Below, one piece after another: positions 1 to 7,837 of a stretch of 62,964 nt of DNA. Under the pieces are notes generated by a model, which was not told where the DNA came from, made no database searches, and saw nothing but the letters and a program-made list of their open reading frames with translations. The position numbers and the translations under genes are program-made. This DNA comes from Glycomyces algeriensis (GTDB lineage Bacteria > Actinomycetota > Actinomycetes > Mycobacteriales > Micromonosporaceae). The DNA is taken from assembly GCF_027622855.1 (NCBI RefSeq), contig NZ_JAPZVR010000003.1, positions 272,174 to 335,137 on the forward strand, given 5' to 3'. Position 1 is the stretch's first letter; every line of letters starts with the position of its first letter.

Positions 1-75
1 GCCCCGCGGCGTCCCCGCCCGGGCGGCCGCGGGGGGGGGGGGTGGGCCCCCCCGCCCCGCCCCCCACGGCCGGGC
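1..75. other. low-complexity G/C contig end
   Basis: Runs of G and C of up to eleven bases alternate here, unlike anything in the interior. No reading frame with sensible composition crosses it. It looks like a low-quality assembly terminus rather than biology. Confidence 0.6.
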
Positions 76-103
76 AGTCGCCTTCAGCGCGGCGACTCGG
101 GGT

Positions 104-1327
104 TCAGTAGCGCTTCGGCAGTGCCGGAAGGTTCGCGACCAGGCTCGTGTAGTCGCCGAACGCCGTCTCGACCGCGGTCTGGGAGAGCCCGTACCGCGAC
201 AGCGTGTACTCGTGCTTGCGCCGCCGCGTCGGCAGGTCGAGCAGGTACTCGAGGTTCTCGGATTCGGCGCGGCCCCAAGGCAGGCCGAGCCGGTCGAACA
301 GGGGCGGCACCTGGTTGCGGGCGTCGCCGGCGAGGTGCGGGTAGCCGACGTCGATCACGTTCTCGTTCCCCAGGCGCAGCCGCGACGCGCGCGCCGACGC
401 GATCGCCTCGGTCAGCATCGAGAGGCAGGTCTCGCCGAGCACCTCGGGGTCGAGGCGGCGCTGGTACACCGACCACCCGACCTCTACAAGGGAGCAGTAG
501 GAGCCCATCACGGTCACCGGGTCGCGGTGCGTCCACACCACCTTCGCGTCGGGGAAGATCTTGACGAGGGCGTCGAGCGACCACAGGTGGCACGGGCTCT
601 TCAGCACCCACCGCTTGCGCTCCTGCCCGAACTGGAGGATCTGCAGCGCCTGCTTGAAGTACCGGTAGTCCTCGGTGTAGTCGCGCTGCGCGCACCACTC
701 GCGGTAGCGCTTGAGCGGTCCGGTCATGTTCCACAGGAAGCTGTGGAAGGGAAGCAGGAACACGCACTCCTCAGGCTTGAGCGCGTCCATGAGGTGAATG
801 TCGGGGAAGACCGGCACGGCCTTGTTCATCGAGGCGACCCACTGCCGGGTCGCGGCGATCGAGGCCTCCCGCGCGGCCTCGTCGGCATCGCCGGGCATCG
901 TGTCGAACAGCTCCCAGAACAGCGGCGCGCGGTTGCCCTCCGGACCGGCGAGCAGGTTGTGCGCCAACGTGGTGGCGGTGCGGGGCAGTCCGGTCACGAC
1001 GATCGGGGCGTGGATCGGCTCGTACTCGATCTCGGGGCGGTCGGCGATGATCTTCGCGACCTTGAGGCGGTTGGTGATGCGGCGCTGCACGTCTCCGCGG
1101 ATCGCGGTCCAGCCCAGGAACGAGGCCTGCTCCTCGTCGGCGTAGCAGCCGAGGATGAACCGGCAGTCCTCGATGTACTCGCGGTGCGGCGCGGCTGAAG
1201 CACCGGTCGCCGCCTCGGCGGCGGCGACCATCCTCGCGATCTCCCCGTCGACCTTGCCGCGGCGACCGCGGACCGTGGGGGTGAGCAGGGCGTTGACGGT
1301 CTTGACGGTGAGGGTCGCGTGTCCCAC
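104..1327 (-). CDS. sulfotransferase family protein (PF13469-like)
   Basis: A 407-residue PAPS-dependent-type sulfotransferase. A GLPRTATT phosphosulfate-binding loop lies near residue 115, and a WVLKSPCHLW segment followed by WTHRDP near residues 245-270 resembles the 3'-phosphate-binding region. There is no signal peptide, so it should act in the cytosol on a hydroxylated small molecule or lipid. The GTG at 1327 was chosen because AAGGAG sits six bases before it; upstream codons in the same frame lack a site and carry odd composition. A promoter (TTGCCT-N17-TATGCT) lies upstream. It is alone on its strand, so the substrate is unknown. Family assignment is firm; specificity is not predictable. 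Confidence 0.85.
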   Translation of the reverse strand: MGHATLTVKTVNALLTPTVRGRRGKVDGEIARMVAAAEAATGASAAPHREYIEDCRFILGCYADEEQASFLGWTAIRGDVQRRITNRLKVAKIIADRPEIEYEPIHAPIVVTGLPRTATTLAHNLLAGPEGNRAPLFWELFDTMPGDADEAAREASIAATRQWVASMNKAVPVFPDIHLMDALKPEECVFLLPFHSFLWNMTGPLKRYREWCAQRDYTEDYRYFKQALQILQFGQERKRWVLKSPCHLWSLDALVKIFPDAKVVWTHRDPVTVMGSYCSLVEVGWSVYQRRLDPEVLGETCLSMLTEAIASARASRLRLGNENVIDVGYPHLAGDARNQVPPLFDRLGLPWGRAESENLEYLLDLPTRRRKHEYTLSRYGLSQTAVETAFGDYTSLVANLPALPKRY

Positions 1328-1390
1328 GCGGATCTCCTTCTGCTTGTTCCTGCACGGCGGCAAGACAATCGGGGGTGAGAGAACCCGTTG

Positions 1391-1419
1391 AGCATAAGCG
1401 CCCGCTGTAGTCGAGGCAA
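1391..1419 (-). promoter_or_regulatory. sigma-70 type promoter of the sulfotransferase gene
   Basis: On the minus strand TTGCCT (1419-1414) and TATGCT (1396-1391) are separated by 17 bases. This gives a leader of about 60 bases before the GTG at 1327. Seen in sequence; activity is inferred. Confidence 0.45.
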
Positions 1420-1493
1420 TACGCTCATCTTTCTGCAAACGGTCGCAATCCCACGCCGCTCTTTCCATTGGGCGGGGCAGGCGGGAACGCCAC

Positions 1494-1529
1494 TTGACAA
1501 CATGCTGTCAATATGACAGACTGTTGTCA
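1494..1529. promoter_or_regulatory. two tandem TGACA-N6-TGTCA operators over a promoter
   Basis: Positions 1495-1510 and 1514-1529 each read TGACA-N6-TGTCA, and the two sites are also imperfect inverted copies of each other (14 of 16). The first overlaps a TTGACA -35 candidate at 1494-1499. The third gene of the operon below is not regulatory but the second encodes a MarR repressor, so autoregulation through these sites is the simple reading. Confidence 0.6.
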
Positions 1530-1551
1530 TACAACGAGAAGGAGCCCGACA

Positions 1552-2169
1552 ATGGCAGAGCACGTGCACATGGCCGTCTACGACACCCTGGCCGACTGGG
1601 AGGTCGGCTACGCGACCGCCCACATCAACAACGGGAACTGGCAGCGCGAGCCCGGGCGGTACCAGGTGGTCACGGTCGGTGCGAGCCGGGAGCCGGTCCG
1701 GACCATGGGCGGCATGTCGATCACGCCCGACATCGCACTCGACGAACTCGGAGCCGAGGCGAGCGCCATGCTGATCCTGCCCGGCGCGGACACGTGGCTC
1801 GCGGGAGGCAACGGCGCCTTCGCCAAGAAGGCGCGGCAGTTCCTGGAGGCCGAGGTTCCCGTCGCGGCGATCTGCGGGGCGACCGCGGGACTCGCCGCCG
1901 AAGGCCTGCTCGACGACCGCCGCCACACCAGCAACGCCCCCGAGTTCCTGGAGGCCTTCGGGTCCAAGGGCGCGGCGCTCTACTGCGACCTCCCGGCGGT
2001 CACCGACCGGGGACTCATCACCGCCTCGGGCACGGCCCCGGTGGACTTCGCGCGCGAAGTGCTGGGGGCCCTCGAGCTGTACACGCCGGAGGTGCTCGCC
2101 TCCTGGTACAAGCTGTACGGCCTCGGCGACCCGGCCGGTTACTTCGAGCTGATGGGCGAGGCGGCATGA
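1552..2169 (+). CDS. DJ-1/PfpI family protein (type 1 glutamine amidotransferase-like)
   Basis: A 205-residue DJ-1/PfpI-fold protein. The AICGATAGLA segment gives the nucleophile-elbow Cys at residue 108, and Glu17 in the first loop is the usual partner. Such proteins act as glyoxalases, chaperone-like deglycases or putative amidases; no substrate can be named. Start: ATG 1552 is seven bases after AGAAGGAG; an in-frame upstream ATG at 1513 lies inside the operator. The stop overlaps the next start as ATGA, so it is translationally coupled to the MarR gene. Expected to be derepressed with the operon under electrophile, phenolic or similar stress (inference). Confidence 0.85.
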   Translation: MAEHVHMAVYDTLADWEVGYATAHINNGNWQREPGRYQVVTVGASREPVRTMGGMSITPDIALDELGAEASAMLILPGADTWLAGGNGAFAKKARQFLEAEVPVAAICGATAGLAAEGLLDDRRHTSNAPEFLEAFGSKGAALYCDLPAVTDRGLITASGTAPVDFAREVLGALELYTPEVLASWYKLYGLGDPAGYFELMGEAA

Positions 2170-2624
2170 CCCCCAGTCGCCCGGAACTGCTCTCGGGCAT
2201 GGCGCTGGCGGTGTTCAAGCTGAACGGCCAGTTCCTCGAGATCGCCGAGGGACTGGCCCGCCCGGTCGGCCTGACCGCGGCGCACTGGCAGGTGCTCGGC
2301 GCCGTTTTGAAGACACCGCTGCCGGTGGCCGGCATCGCGCGCGAGATGGGCATTACGCGCCAGAGCGTCCAGCGCATCGCCGACATCCTGGCCGAGAACG
2401 GGATGGTGGAGTACCTGCCCAACCCCGCGCACCGACGGGCCAAACTGGTCGCGCCGACCGAGCAGGGCCTTGCGGCAGTGCAGCAGATCGGCCCCGCCCA
2501 CGCCGCGTTCGCCGACCGGATGTGCGAGGCATTGGGCGACGAGCAGGCTGCCGGCATCTACCGCCGGCTGCGGGAGCTCTCCGATGCGCTGGAGGCCTTG
2601 GATTCGGGCGAGGACGGCACGTGA
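2166..2624 (+). CDS. MarR family transcriptional regulator
   Basis: A 152-residue winged-helix regulator. The recognition region (VAGIAREMGITRQSVQRIAD) is at about residues 58-77, followed by a wing with HRRAKLV and LTEQG-like residues, the standard MarR layout, with terminal dimerisation helices. The ATG overlaps the upstream TGA and its own TGA overlaps the next gene's GTG (GTGA), so three genes form one tightly coupled operon. It probably binds the tandem TGACA-N6-TGTCA sites at 1495-1529 and represses all three genes. The ligand is unknown. Confidence 0.88.
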   Translation: MTPSRPELLSGMALAVFKLNGQFLEIAEGLARPVGLTAAHWQVLGAVLKTPLPVAGIAREMGITRQSVQRIADILAENGMVEYLPNPAHRRAKLVAPTEQGLAAVQQIGPAHAAFADRMCEALGDEQAAGIYRRLRELSDALEALDSGEDGT

Positions 2625-3763
2625 AGGCCGAGCTCGGCGGGGACCCGCGCCCGTGGCGCCTCGACGTCGACCAGTCCGTCCTCGACGATCTCGGAGAGCG
2701 CCTGCGGCGCACTCGCTTCGCGCCCGACCTGCCCGCTCGCGACTGCGGGGTGCCGGCCGCGCGAGTGCGCGCGCTCGTCGACCATTGGCGCGGCTCCTAT
2801 GACTGGCGGCGGCATGAAGCGGCCCTCAACGCCTTCCCGCAGTTCCTCATCCGCATCGACGGCATCGATGTCCACTTCATCCACGTCCGCTCCCCCGCCC
2901 CGCGCGCGTTCCCGCTGATCCTCACCCACGGCTGGCCGATGTCCGTTGTGGAATACCTCGACGTCATCGACCTGCTGACCGCGAACGAGCCGGATGAGGG
3001 AACCGGCTTCGACCTGGTCATTCCCTCGATACCCGGATTCGGGTTCTCCGGCCCGATCCGCGAACCCGGCTGGGACCGGCAGCGGATCGCCCGCGCGTGG
3101 GCGGCACTCATGCACCGGCTCGGGTATCGGCGATACGGCGCGCACGGCAACGACGTCGGGGGGATGATCGCCCTCGAACTCGGCCGCGCCGATCCCGACC
3201 ACGTCGCCGCAGTCCATGTGACGCAGACGTTCTCGCTGCCTTCAGCCGATCGCAGCGAACTCGCCGGGCTTTCGGAGGCGGACCGCGCGAGGCTCGACCG
3301 CTCCGAGCGCTACCTCCGGGAATCCGGCGCGTACCTCGCGCTCCAGGGCACGCGGCCGCAGACGCTCGCCCATGCTCTGAGCGACTCCCCCGCCGGGCAG
3401 CTCGCGTGGGGCCTCCAGCTGTTCGATGAGAGCGTCGGCGACGACTACCTCCTCACCAACACGATGATCTACTGGCTGACCAGCACCGCCGGATCGTCCG
3501 CGCTGACCGGCTACTTTGAGCCGCGGCAGGCGAACCGCCCGGCAGAGCCGACAACCGTCCCCCTCGGCGTGTCCGTCTTCGACGGCGACATGTTCCAGTC
3601 CGTCCGCCCGCTGGCCGAGCGGGACCACGCCAACATCGTTGCGTGGAACCGCCATCGGACCGGCGGGCACCACCCGGCGCACCAGGTCCCCCGGATCCTC
3701 GTCCAGGACATGCGGCGGTTCTTCACCGGCTTCGCGTCGACTCCACAGTCGCCACGGCCCTGA
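2621..3763 (+). CDS. epoxide hydrolase, EHN-domain alpha/beta hydrolase
   Basis: A 380-residue microsomal/juvenile-hormone-type epoxide hydrolase. The N-terminal EHN domain (WRLDVDQSVLDDLGERLRRT, about residues 12-31) precedes an alpha/beta-hydrolase core with the oxyanion HGWP (about 103-106), nucleophile Asp178 in GNDVGG, and a C-terminal His in GGHHPAHQ. A YWLT segment near residue 285 supplies the lid tyrosine typical of the family. The GTG start overlaps the MarR stop. With the DJ-1 protein and MarR it suggests a detoxification module for reactive epoxides or electrophiles (inference). The nucleophile-elbow sequence is GNDVG rather than the commoner GGDWG. Confidence 0.88.
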   Translation: MKAELGGDPRPWRLDVDQSVLDDLGERLRRTRFAPDLPARDCGVPAARVRALVDHWRGSYDWRRHEAALNAFPQFLIRIDGIDVHFIHVRSPAPRAFPLILTHGWPMSVVEYLDVIDLLTANEPDEGTGFDLVIPSIPGFGFSGPIREPGWDRQRIARAWAALMHRLGYRRYGAHGNDVGGMIALELGRADPDHVAAVHVTQTFSLPSADRSELAGLSEADRARLDRSERYLRESGAYLALQGTRPQTLAHALSDSPAGQLAWGLQLFDESVGDDYLLTNTMIYWLTSTAGSSALTGYFEPRQANRPAEPTTVPLGVSVFDGDMFQSVRPLAERDHANIVAWNRHRTGGHHPAHQVPRILVQDMRRFFTGFASTPQSPRP

Positions 3764-3838
3764 AGGTGCGGCCTGGGTGAGGCGGGCCCTACCGCGGGAG
3801 CGGTGGCCTGCCTCAGTGCGCCGCGACGGGAACCTCCG

Positions 3839-3844
3839 TAGCGT
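3839..3844 (+). promoter_or_regulatory. -10 element (TAGCGT) of a probable leaderless transcript
   Basis: TAGCGT ends seven bases before the ATG at 3852, and there is no convincing Shine-Dalgarno sequence. That spacing puts the transcription start at or next to the start codon. Confidence 0.4.
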
Positions 3845-3851
3845 CGGGAAT

Positions 3852-4844
3852 ATGGCCGAAACCCCCTCCGCCGGCACCGTCGACCGCGCTGCGGGCTTGA
3901 TGCTCACGCAAGGCGGCCGACGGTGGCACCGTCCGCTCGTCGCCCTCGGCATCGCAGGCGGCGCGGTCGCACTGTTCTCGCTCGCCGCCATACCCTTCGA
4001 CGACCGCACGCTCCTCGGCGACAGCGTCTGGCTGAAGCCGTTCAAGTTCGGATTCGCGTTCTTCGCGTACGCGCTGAGCCTCGCATGGCTCCTGGCGCAC
4101 ATGACGCGCCGGCGCCGCACCGGCTGGGCCATCGGCACCGTCTTCGCCGTCGTGGGCCTCGTCGACTTCACCGTGGTCGTCGCCGCGGCCGCGGCGGGCA
4201 CCTACAGCCACTTCAACACCGCCGACACACCGCTGAACCAGGCCGTCCAGTTCGCGTTCGACTTCGTGCCCCTCCTGTTCCTCACGACCGCCGCGATCGG
4301 GGTCCTGACCCTGTTCCAACGCATCGGCGACCGCGCCGTGACCGCCGTGATCCGCTGGGGCCTGGCGCTGTCGAGCCTCGGCATGGCGGCGGCGTTCTTC
4401 ATCCTGTCCGTCGCCGAGCAGAGCGACCGGGTCCGTTCGGACGCCGACGGCGACGCGATCCCGCTCAGCGGCGGCCACGGCGTGGGCGATCCCGACGGCA
4501 ACGGCATGCTCCTCACCGGCTGGTCCACCACCGGCGGCGACCTCCGCGTCTCCCACTTCATCGGCCTGCACGGCATGCAGGTCCTCATCGGCCTCGCCGT
4601 GCTCTTGAGCCTCCTCGCCCTCCGCCGCGCCTGGCTCCGCGACGACCGGGTCCGGGCCGCGATCATCCGATGGGCCGCACTCGGCTACCTCGGGATCTTC
4701 GCGACCACGGTCTGGCAGGCGGTCCGCGGCCAAGCCTTCACCGCCCCGGACAACGCCACCCTCATCGCCTTCGCCGCTTCCGTTCTCGTCGCGGTCGCAG
4801 GCATCACGGCCACGGTCCACCGAGCCAGAGCGACCACCGACTGA
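3852..4844 (+). CDS. multi-pass integral membrane protein, function unknown
   Basis: A 330-residue membrane protein with about eight hydrophobic segments (around residues 27-47, 62-82, 91-113, 126-150, 165-185, 226-247, 260-282 and 293-314). The loop between segments five and six is rich in Asp and Gly. No catalytic motif is recognised. It follows the epoxide hydrolase by 88 bases but has its own -10-like element just upstream, so it may be transcribed separately. Transporter or sensor roles are possible; none can be supported. Confidence 0.7.
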   Translation: MAETPSAGTVDRAAGLMLTQGGRRWHRPLVALGIAGGAVALFSLAAIPFDDRTLLGDSVWLKPFKFGFAFFAYALSLAWLLAHMTRRRRTGWAIGTVFAVVGLVDFTVVVAAAAAGTYSHFNTADTPLNQAVQFAFDFVPLLFLTTAAIGVLTLFQRIGDRAVTAVIRWGLALSSLGMAAAFFILSVAEQSDRVRSDADGDAIPLSGGHGVGDPDGNGMLLTGWSTTGGDLRVSHFIGLHGMQVLIGLAVLLSLLALRRAWLRDDRVRAAIIRWAALGYLGIFATTVWQAVRGQAFTAPDNATLIAFAASVLVAVAGITATVHRARATTD

Positions 4845-4882
4845 GTCGGGTGCACAGAGACAGGGCGGGTCCGCCTAGCAGG

Positions 4883-5344
4883 TCAGCCGACGACCTCATG
4901 GCCGCGGCAGCGCGTTCCACTGCACTCCCAGCACCAATGCCTGCCGCAGTCGACGCAGACCGAGAGGTTCTCGAGCTTGGAGGTCTGGCCGCATTCGCAG
5001 TAGTCGCGCCGGCCCAGCATCCGGACCCATCCGGCTTGGCCGCCGATCGCAGCTAGCGACGCGGCGACGAGGTCGCGAATCTCCGGAGCGTCCGCGAACG
5101 GGGAACGCTCCTGACCGGGCTGCTTCCACCGTTCGAACGTGGCCGGGTCGCGGTGCTTGCCATGCCAGCAGTACAGCAGGAAGAACGCATAGCCGTCGAC
5201 GACCTGCCCCGGTGCGTCGCGCCAGTGGTCGACGAGCAGCTGCAGACGGTCCGGGAACCGCTTCGCGAAGTCGAGGACGATCGTGTTCGGGTGCTCGTGC
5301 TGCGGCTCGTTCGCTGCGTCTTCGAAGCTGTTGCGCGCGTGCAT
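4883..5344 (-). CDS. hypothetical protein with Cys-rich C-terminus
   Basis: A 153-residue protein I do not recognise. Residues 1-105 are helical and charged. The last 40 residues carry two CxxC-like pairs and further Cys/His (CECG, CVDCGRHWCWEC, CRGH), which look like a double zinc ribbon or treble-clef site. ATG 5344 is preceded by GGAGAGG. There is no signal peptide or membrane segment. It lies convergent to the membrane protein and upstream of the SDR gene but not coupled to either. It might bind nucleic acid or protein through the zinc site (inference). Confidence 0.6.
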   Translation of the reverse strand: MHARNSFEDAANEPQHEHPNTIVLDFAKRFPDRLQLLVDHWRDAPGQVVDGYAFFLLYCWHGKHRDPATFERWKQPGQERSPFADAPEIRDLVAASLAAIGGQAGWVRMLGRRDYCECGQTSKLENLSVCVDCGRHWCWECSGTRCRGHEVVG

Positions 5345-5472
5345 GTTGCCTCTCCGCCTGACGTAGGGGGCTTTCGGCCATCATATGGCCCCTGCGCGAC
5401 CCCAAGGCCGCCAAGGAATCTGATTGCCGTTGCCCCCGTGGCGAAGCCACGCCGCAATGTAACGCCGACCGG

Positions 5473-6294
5473 TCAGGCGGCCTCGCGGTAGCGCGACGCG
5501 GGTTCGGGGCGGGTGCTCCCGGCAAGGAGCGCGCCCTCGGCGGCGGCGAGGGCGTCGAGTGCGGCGACCTGGTCTTCGAGGCCGGGGACGCAGACGGCCT
5601 CGCCCAGGCGGAGGCCCGCAAGGCTGGCCTGGACGACGCCTTCGGCCGACATGGCCGACGGGATCGTCTGCCCGCGACCCCCGTTGAACTCGGTCGCCAC
5701 AATGCCGGGGCAGACGACCTGGACCCGGACGCCGGTGTCGGCGAGTTCGGCGGCGAGGAGGCGGGAGAAGGCGACGATGCCGGCCTTCGACGCCGCGTAG
5801 AGCGTGCGGGCCGGCGGCTTCGGCCGCGACCCTGCCTCGGCCGCTTCAGGACGCCGCAGTTCGAGGCCGGCGCTGAAGGCCAGGAGCGAGGCGACGTTGA
5901 CGATGGTGCCCGCGCCTGCGGCGAGCATCCCGGGCAGCGCGGCGCGCGCCAGTTCGATCGGCGCGGTGCCGTTGAGGCGCAGCAGGCGGTCGACCTCCGA
6001 GGGCTCGACGTCGCCGAGCGGGGCGTAGCCGCCCGCTCCGGCATTGTTGACCAGGAGTCGGACGTCCCCGGCCGCGAGGCGGTCGGCGACGATCGACACG
6101 CCGCCGAGAGTGCCGAGGTCGGCCGGGAGCACTTCGACGGCGGCACCGGCGGCGCGCAGCTTCTCGGCGGCTTCGGAGAGCCGGTCGGCCCGTCGGGCGA
6201 CGAGGACGAGGTCGTGGTCGGCGGCCAGGGCCTGGGCGTAGGCGGCGCCGATGCCTGAAGAGGCGCCCGTGATGAGTGCAAGTGTTCTAGTCAT
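5473..6294 (-). CDS. SDR family NAD(P)-dependent oxidoreductase
   Basis: A 273-residue classical short-chain dehydrogenase: GASSGIG dinucleotide loop (about 10-16), NNAG (about 87-90), and YAASK catalytic Tyr/Lys (about 168-172). A loop rich in Pro/Glu/Ala at about 147-162 is longer than usual. A PG motif after the sixth strand and a C-terminal Ala-rich helix complete the fold. Divergent from a MarR regulator with palindromic operators between. The -10 candidate TAGTGT is six bases before ATG and no Shine-Dalgarno site is visible, so a leaderless mRNA is likely. Substrate unknown. Confidence 0.85.
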   Translation of the reverse strand: MTRTLALITGASSGIGAAYAQALAADHDLVLVARRADRLSEAAEKLRAAGAAVEVLPADLGTLGGVSIVADRLAAGDVRLLVNNAGAGGYAPLGDVEPSEVDRLLRLNGTAPIELARAALPGMLAAGAGTIVNVASLLAFSAGLELRRPEAAEAGSRPKPPARTLYAASKAGIVAFSRLLAAELADTGVRVQVVCPGIVATEFNGGRGQTIPSAMSAEGVVQASLAGLRLGEAVCVPGLEDQVAALDALAAAEGALLAGSTRPEPASRYREAA

Positions 6295-6300
6295 GACTCG

Positions 6301-6361
6301 ACACTACATCAAGCAGTGGATTGATATCAAGCGCTTGATAGCGTGAAACCGCCTGTAGGAT
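6301..6361. promoter_or_regulatory. divergent promoters with overlapping ATCAA/TTGAT palindromes
   Basis: TATCAAGCGCTTGATA (6325-6340) is a perfect 16-base palindrome, TTGATATCAA (6321-6330) is a second overlapping one, and ATCAA-N8-TTGAT spans 6308-6325. For the SDR gene (minus) TTGATA and TAGTGT (6306-6301) are 18 bases apart; for the MarR gene TAGGAT lies at 6356-6361. The palindromes cover both -35 regions, fitting mutual repression by the MarR protein. Confidence 0.6.
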
Positions 6362-6367
6362 GTTGGC

Positions 6368-6829
6368 ATGGGATCAGCAGAGGTGGAACCGAGTGCCGAG
6401 GTGCAGGCGCACCCCGTGATCTGGGCGCTGCGGCGCGCCGAGATGGCGCTGCAGTCGGTCAAGGAGCAGCGGCTGCGGCCGCTCGGCATCGCCCCCTCGC
6501 ACTACGCGCTGCTCATGACCGTGCATGGCGCACCCGGCCTGACCGGAGCCGAGCTGGCCCGGAGGCTGCACGTCACCCCGCAGGCGGTGGCGTCGCTGGT
6601 CGCAAAGCTGGCCGAACGCGGCTGGCTCGAACGCCGCTCGCACTCCCGGCATCAGCACGTGCAGGAACTGCACCTCACCGATGAGGGCCGCAAAGCGCTC
6701 GAGGATGCCGACGCGGAGATCGCCGCCATGGAGCAGCGCATCACCGAGCGGCTCGGCGCCGAATCCGCCGACCAGCTCGTCGCGCTCCTCGACGCGGTGA
6801 TGGAGACGGTCCGCGAACCCCAGTCCTGA
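6368..6829 (+). CDS. MarR family transcriptional regulator
   Basis: A 153-residue MarR protein with the helix-turn-helix at about residues 58-80 (TGAELARRLHVTPQAVASLV) and a wing containing RSHSRHQHVQ. Terminal helices form the dimer interface. TAGGAT ends six bases before the ATG and no ribosome site is visible, so the transcript is probably leaderless. It is divergent from the SDR gene and is the obvious candidate to bind the ATCAA/TTGAT palindromes between them. Ligand unknown. Confidence 0.87.
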   Translation: MGSAEVEPSAEVQAHPVIWALRRAEMALQSVKEQRLRPLGIAPSHYALLMTVHGAPGLTGAELARRLHVTPQAVASLVAKLAERGWLERRSHSRHQHVQELHLTDEGRKALEDADAEIAAMEQRITERLGAESADQLVALLDAVMETVREPQS

Positions 6830-6835
6830 GGCTGG

Positions 6836-7828
6836 TCACTGCGCCGCGTTCGCAAGCAGGCGTTGCGCATTGGCGGTCGTGAGCGTGCGCCAGGTCGTTC
6901 CCGGCGCCGGCGGCTCGGCGGCGTCGACTGCGGCGATGTGGGCGTCGGCCAGCGCGGGCGGGGTCCAGCAGTAGTCGCTGCCGAAGAGCACGCGGCCGGG
7001 GTCGGCGAGTTGGAGGAGGGCCGGGGCTTGGCGCGGGAACGCGGTTCCGGCGAGGTCGTAGTAGAGGGCGCGCAGCTGCTCAAGCGCGCCGGGCGCGGAG
7101 CCAGTGCCTTCGGGCAGGAACAGGTGCCTGAACTCCTCGATGCGGTCGGCGAGGACGGGGAGGGCGCCGCCGCAGTGGGGCACGATCACTTTGAGGTTCG
7201 GGTGGCGGGCCAGGACGCCGGCCATGAGCATGTCGGTCACAGTTCGGGTGGTGTCGAAGAGGTATTCGATCATGGGCCGGGGCCTGCCGAGGGTGGTCTG
7301 CTCCCATCCGGGCGGCGAGGTCGGGTGGAGGAAGACGACGGCGCGGCGGCGGTCGAGTTCGGCGAAGACCGGTTCGAGGCGCGGGTCGCCGAGGTAGACG
7401 CCCCGGGCGTTCGTGAGGAGGGCGACGCCGTCGGCGCGGAGTTCGTCGAAGGCGTGGTCGATCTCGGCGAGCGATCCGTCCACATCGGGCAGTGGGAGTG
7501 AGGCGAAGCTGCCGAAGCGGCCGGGGTGGTCGTGCACGAGCTGCGCGGTGTAGTCGTTGACGCTTCGCGCGAGGGTCCGCGCCGCGGCGTCATCGCCGAA
7601 GTGGACGCCGGGGGACGACATGGAGAGCATCGCGGTGCGGATGCCGTTGCGGTCCATCAGGTCGAGGTGGGTCTGGACGGACCAGGCCGGCCAGTCGCCC
7701 ACGCCGTCGGGGTGCGCGTGCCCGGCGGCGGTCGCCTCCTGGACGTAGAAGCCGGGCAGGAGGTGGGCGTGGACGTCGATGAGTCCGGTGTCCATGGCGT
7801 TGGCGCTCCTCATGGTCTCGGCGTGCAT
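6836..7828 (-). CDS. amidohydrolase family 2 (ACMSD-like) metal-dependent hydrolase
   Basis: A 330-residue TIM-barrel amidohydrolase. DVHAHLLP (about 18-25) gives the first metal ligands; FLHP (about 171-174), PHCGG (about 216-220) and FGSDY (about 281-285) supply the later His and Asp ligands. Relatives decarboxylate or hydrolyse aromatic-ring-cleavage products such as ACMS or gamma-resorcylate; the exact substrate is unknown. ATG 7828 follows TAGGAG, in which the TAG is the stop of the antiporter gene, so the two are coupled. An internal ATG (MDTGLIDVHAH) with AGGAG nine bases ahead is an alternative start. The 3' end converges on the MarR gene. Confidence 0.83.
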   Translation of the reverse strand: MHAETMRSANAMDTGLIDVHAHLLPGFYVQEATAAGHAHPDGVGDWPAWSVQTHLDLMDRNGIRTAMLSMSSPGVHFGDDAAARTLARSVNDYTAQLVHDHPGRFGSFASLPLPDVDGSLAEIDHAFDELRADGVALLTNARGVYLGDPRLEPVFAELDRRRAVVFLHPTSPPGWEQTTLGRPRPMIEYLFDTTRTVTDMLMAGVLARHPNLKVIVPHCGGALPVLADRIEEFRHLFLPEGTGSAPGALEQLRALYYDLAGTAFPRQAPALLQLADPGRVLFGSDYCWTPPALADAHIAAVDAAEPPAPGTTWRTLTTANAQRLLANAAQ

Positions 7829-7837
7829 GGTCGGCTC

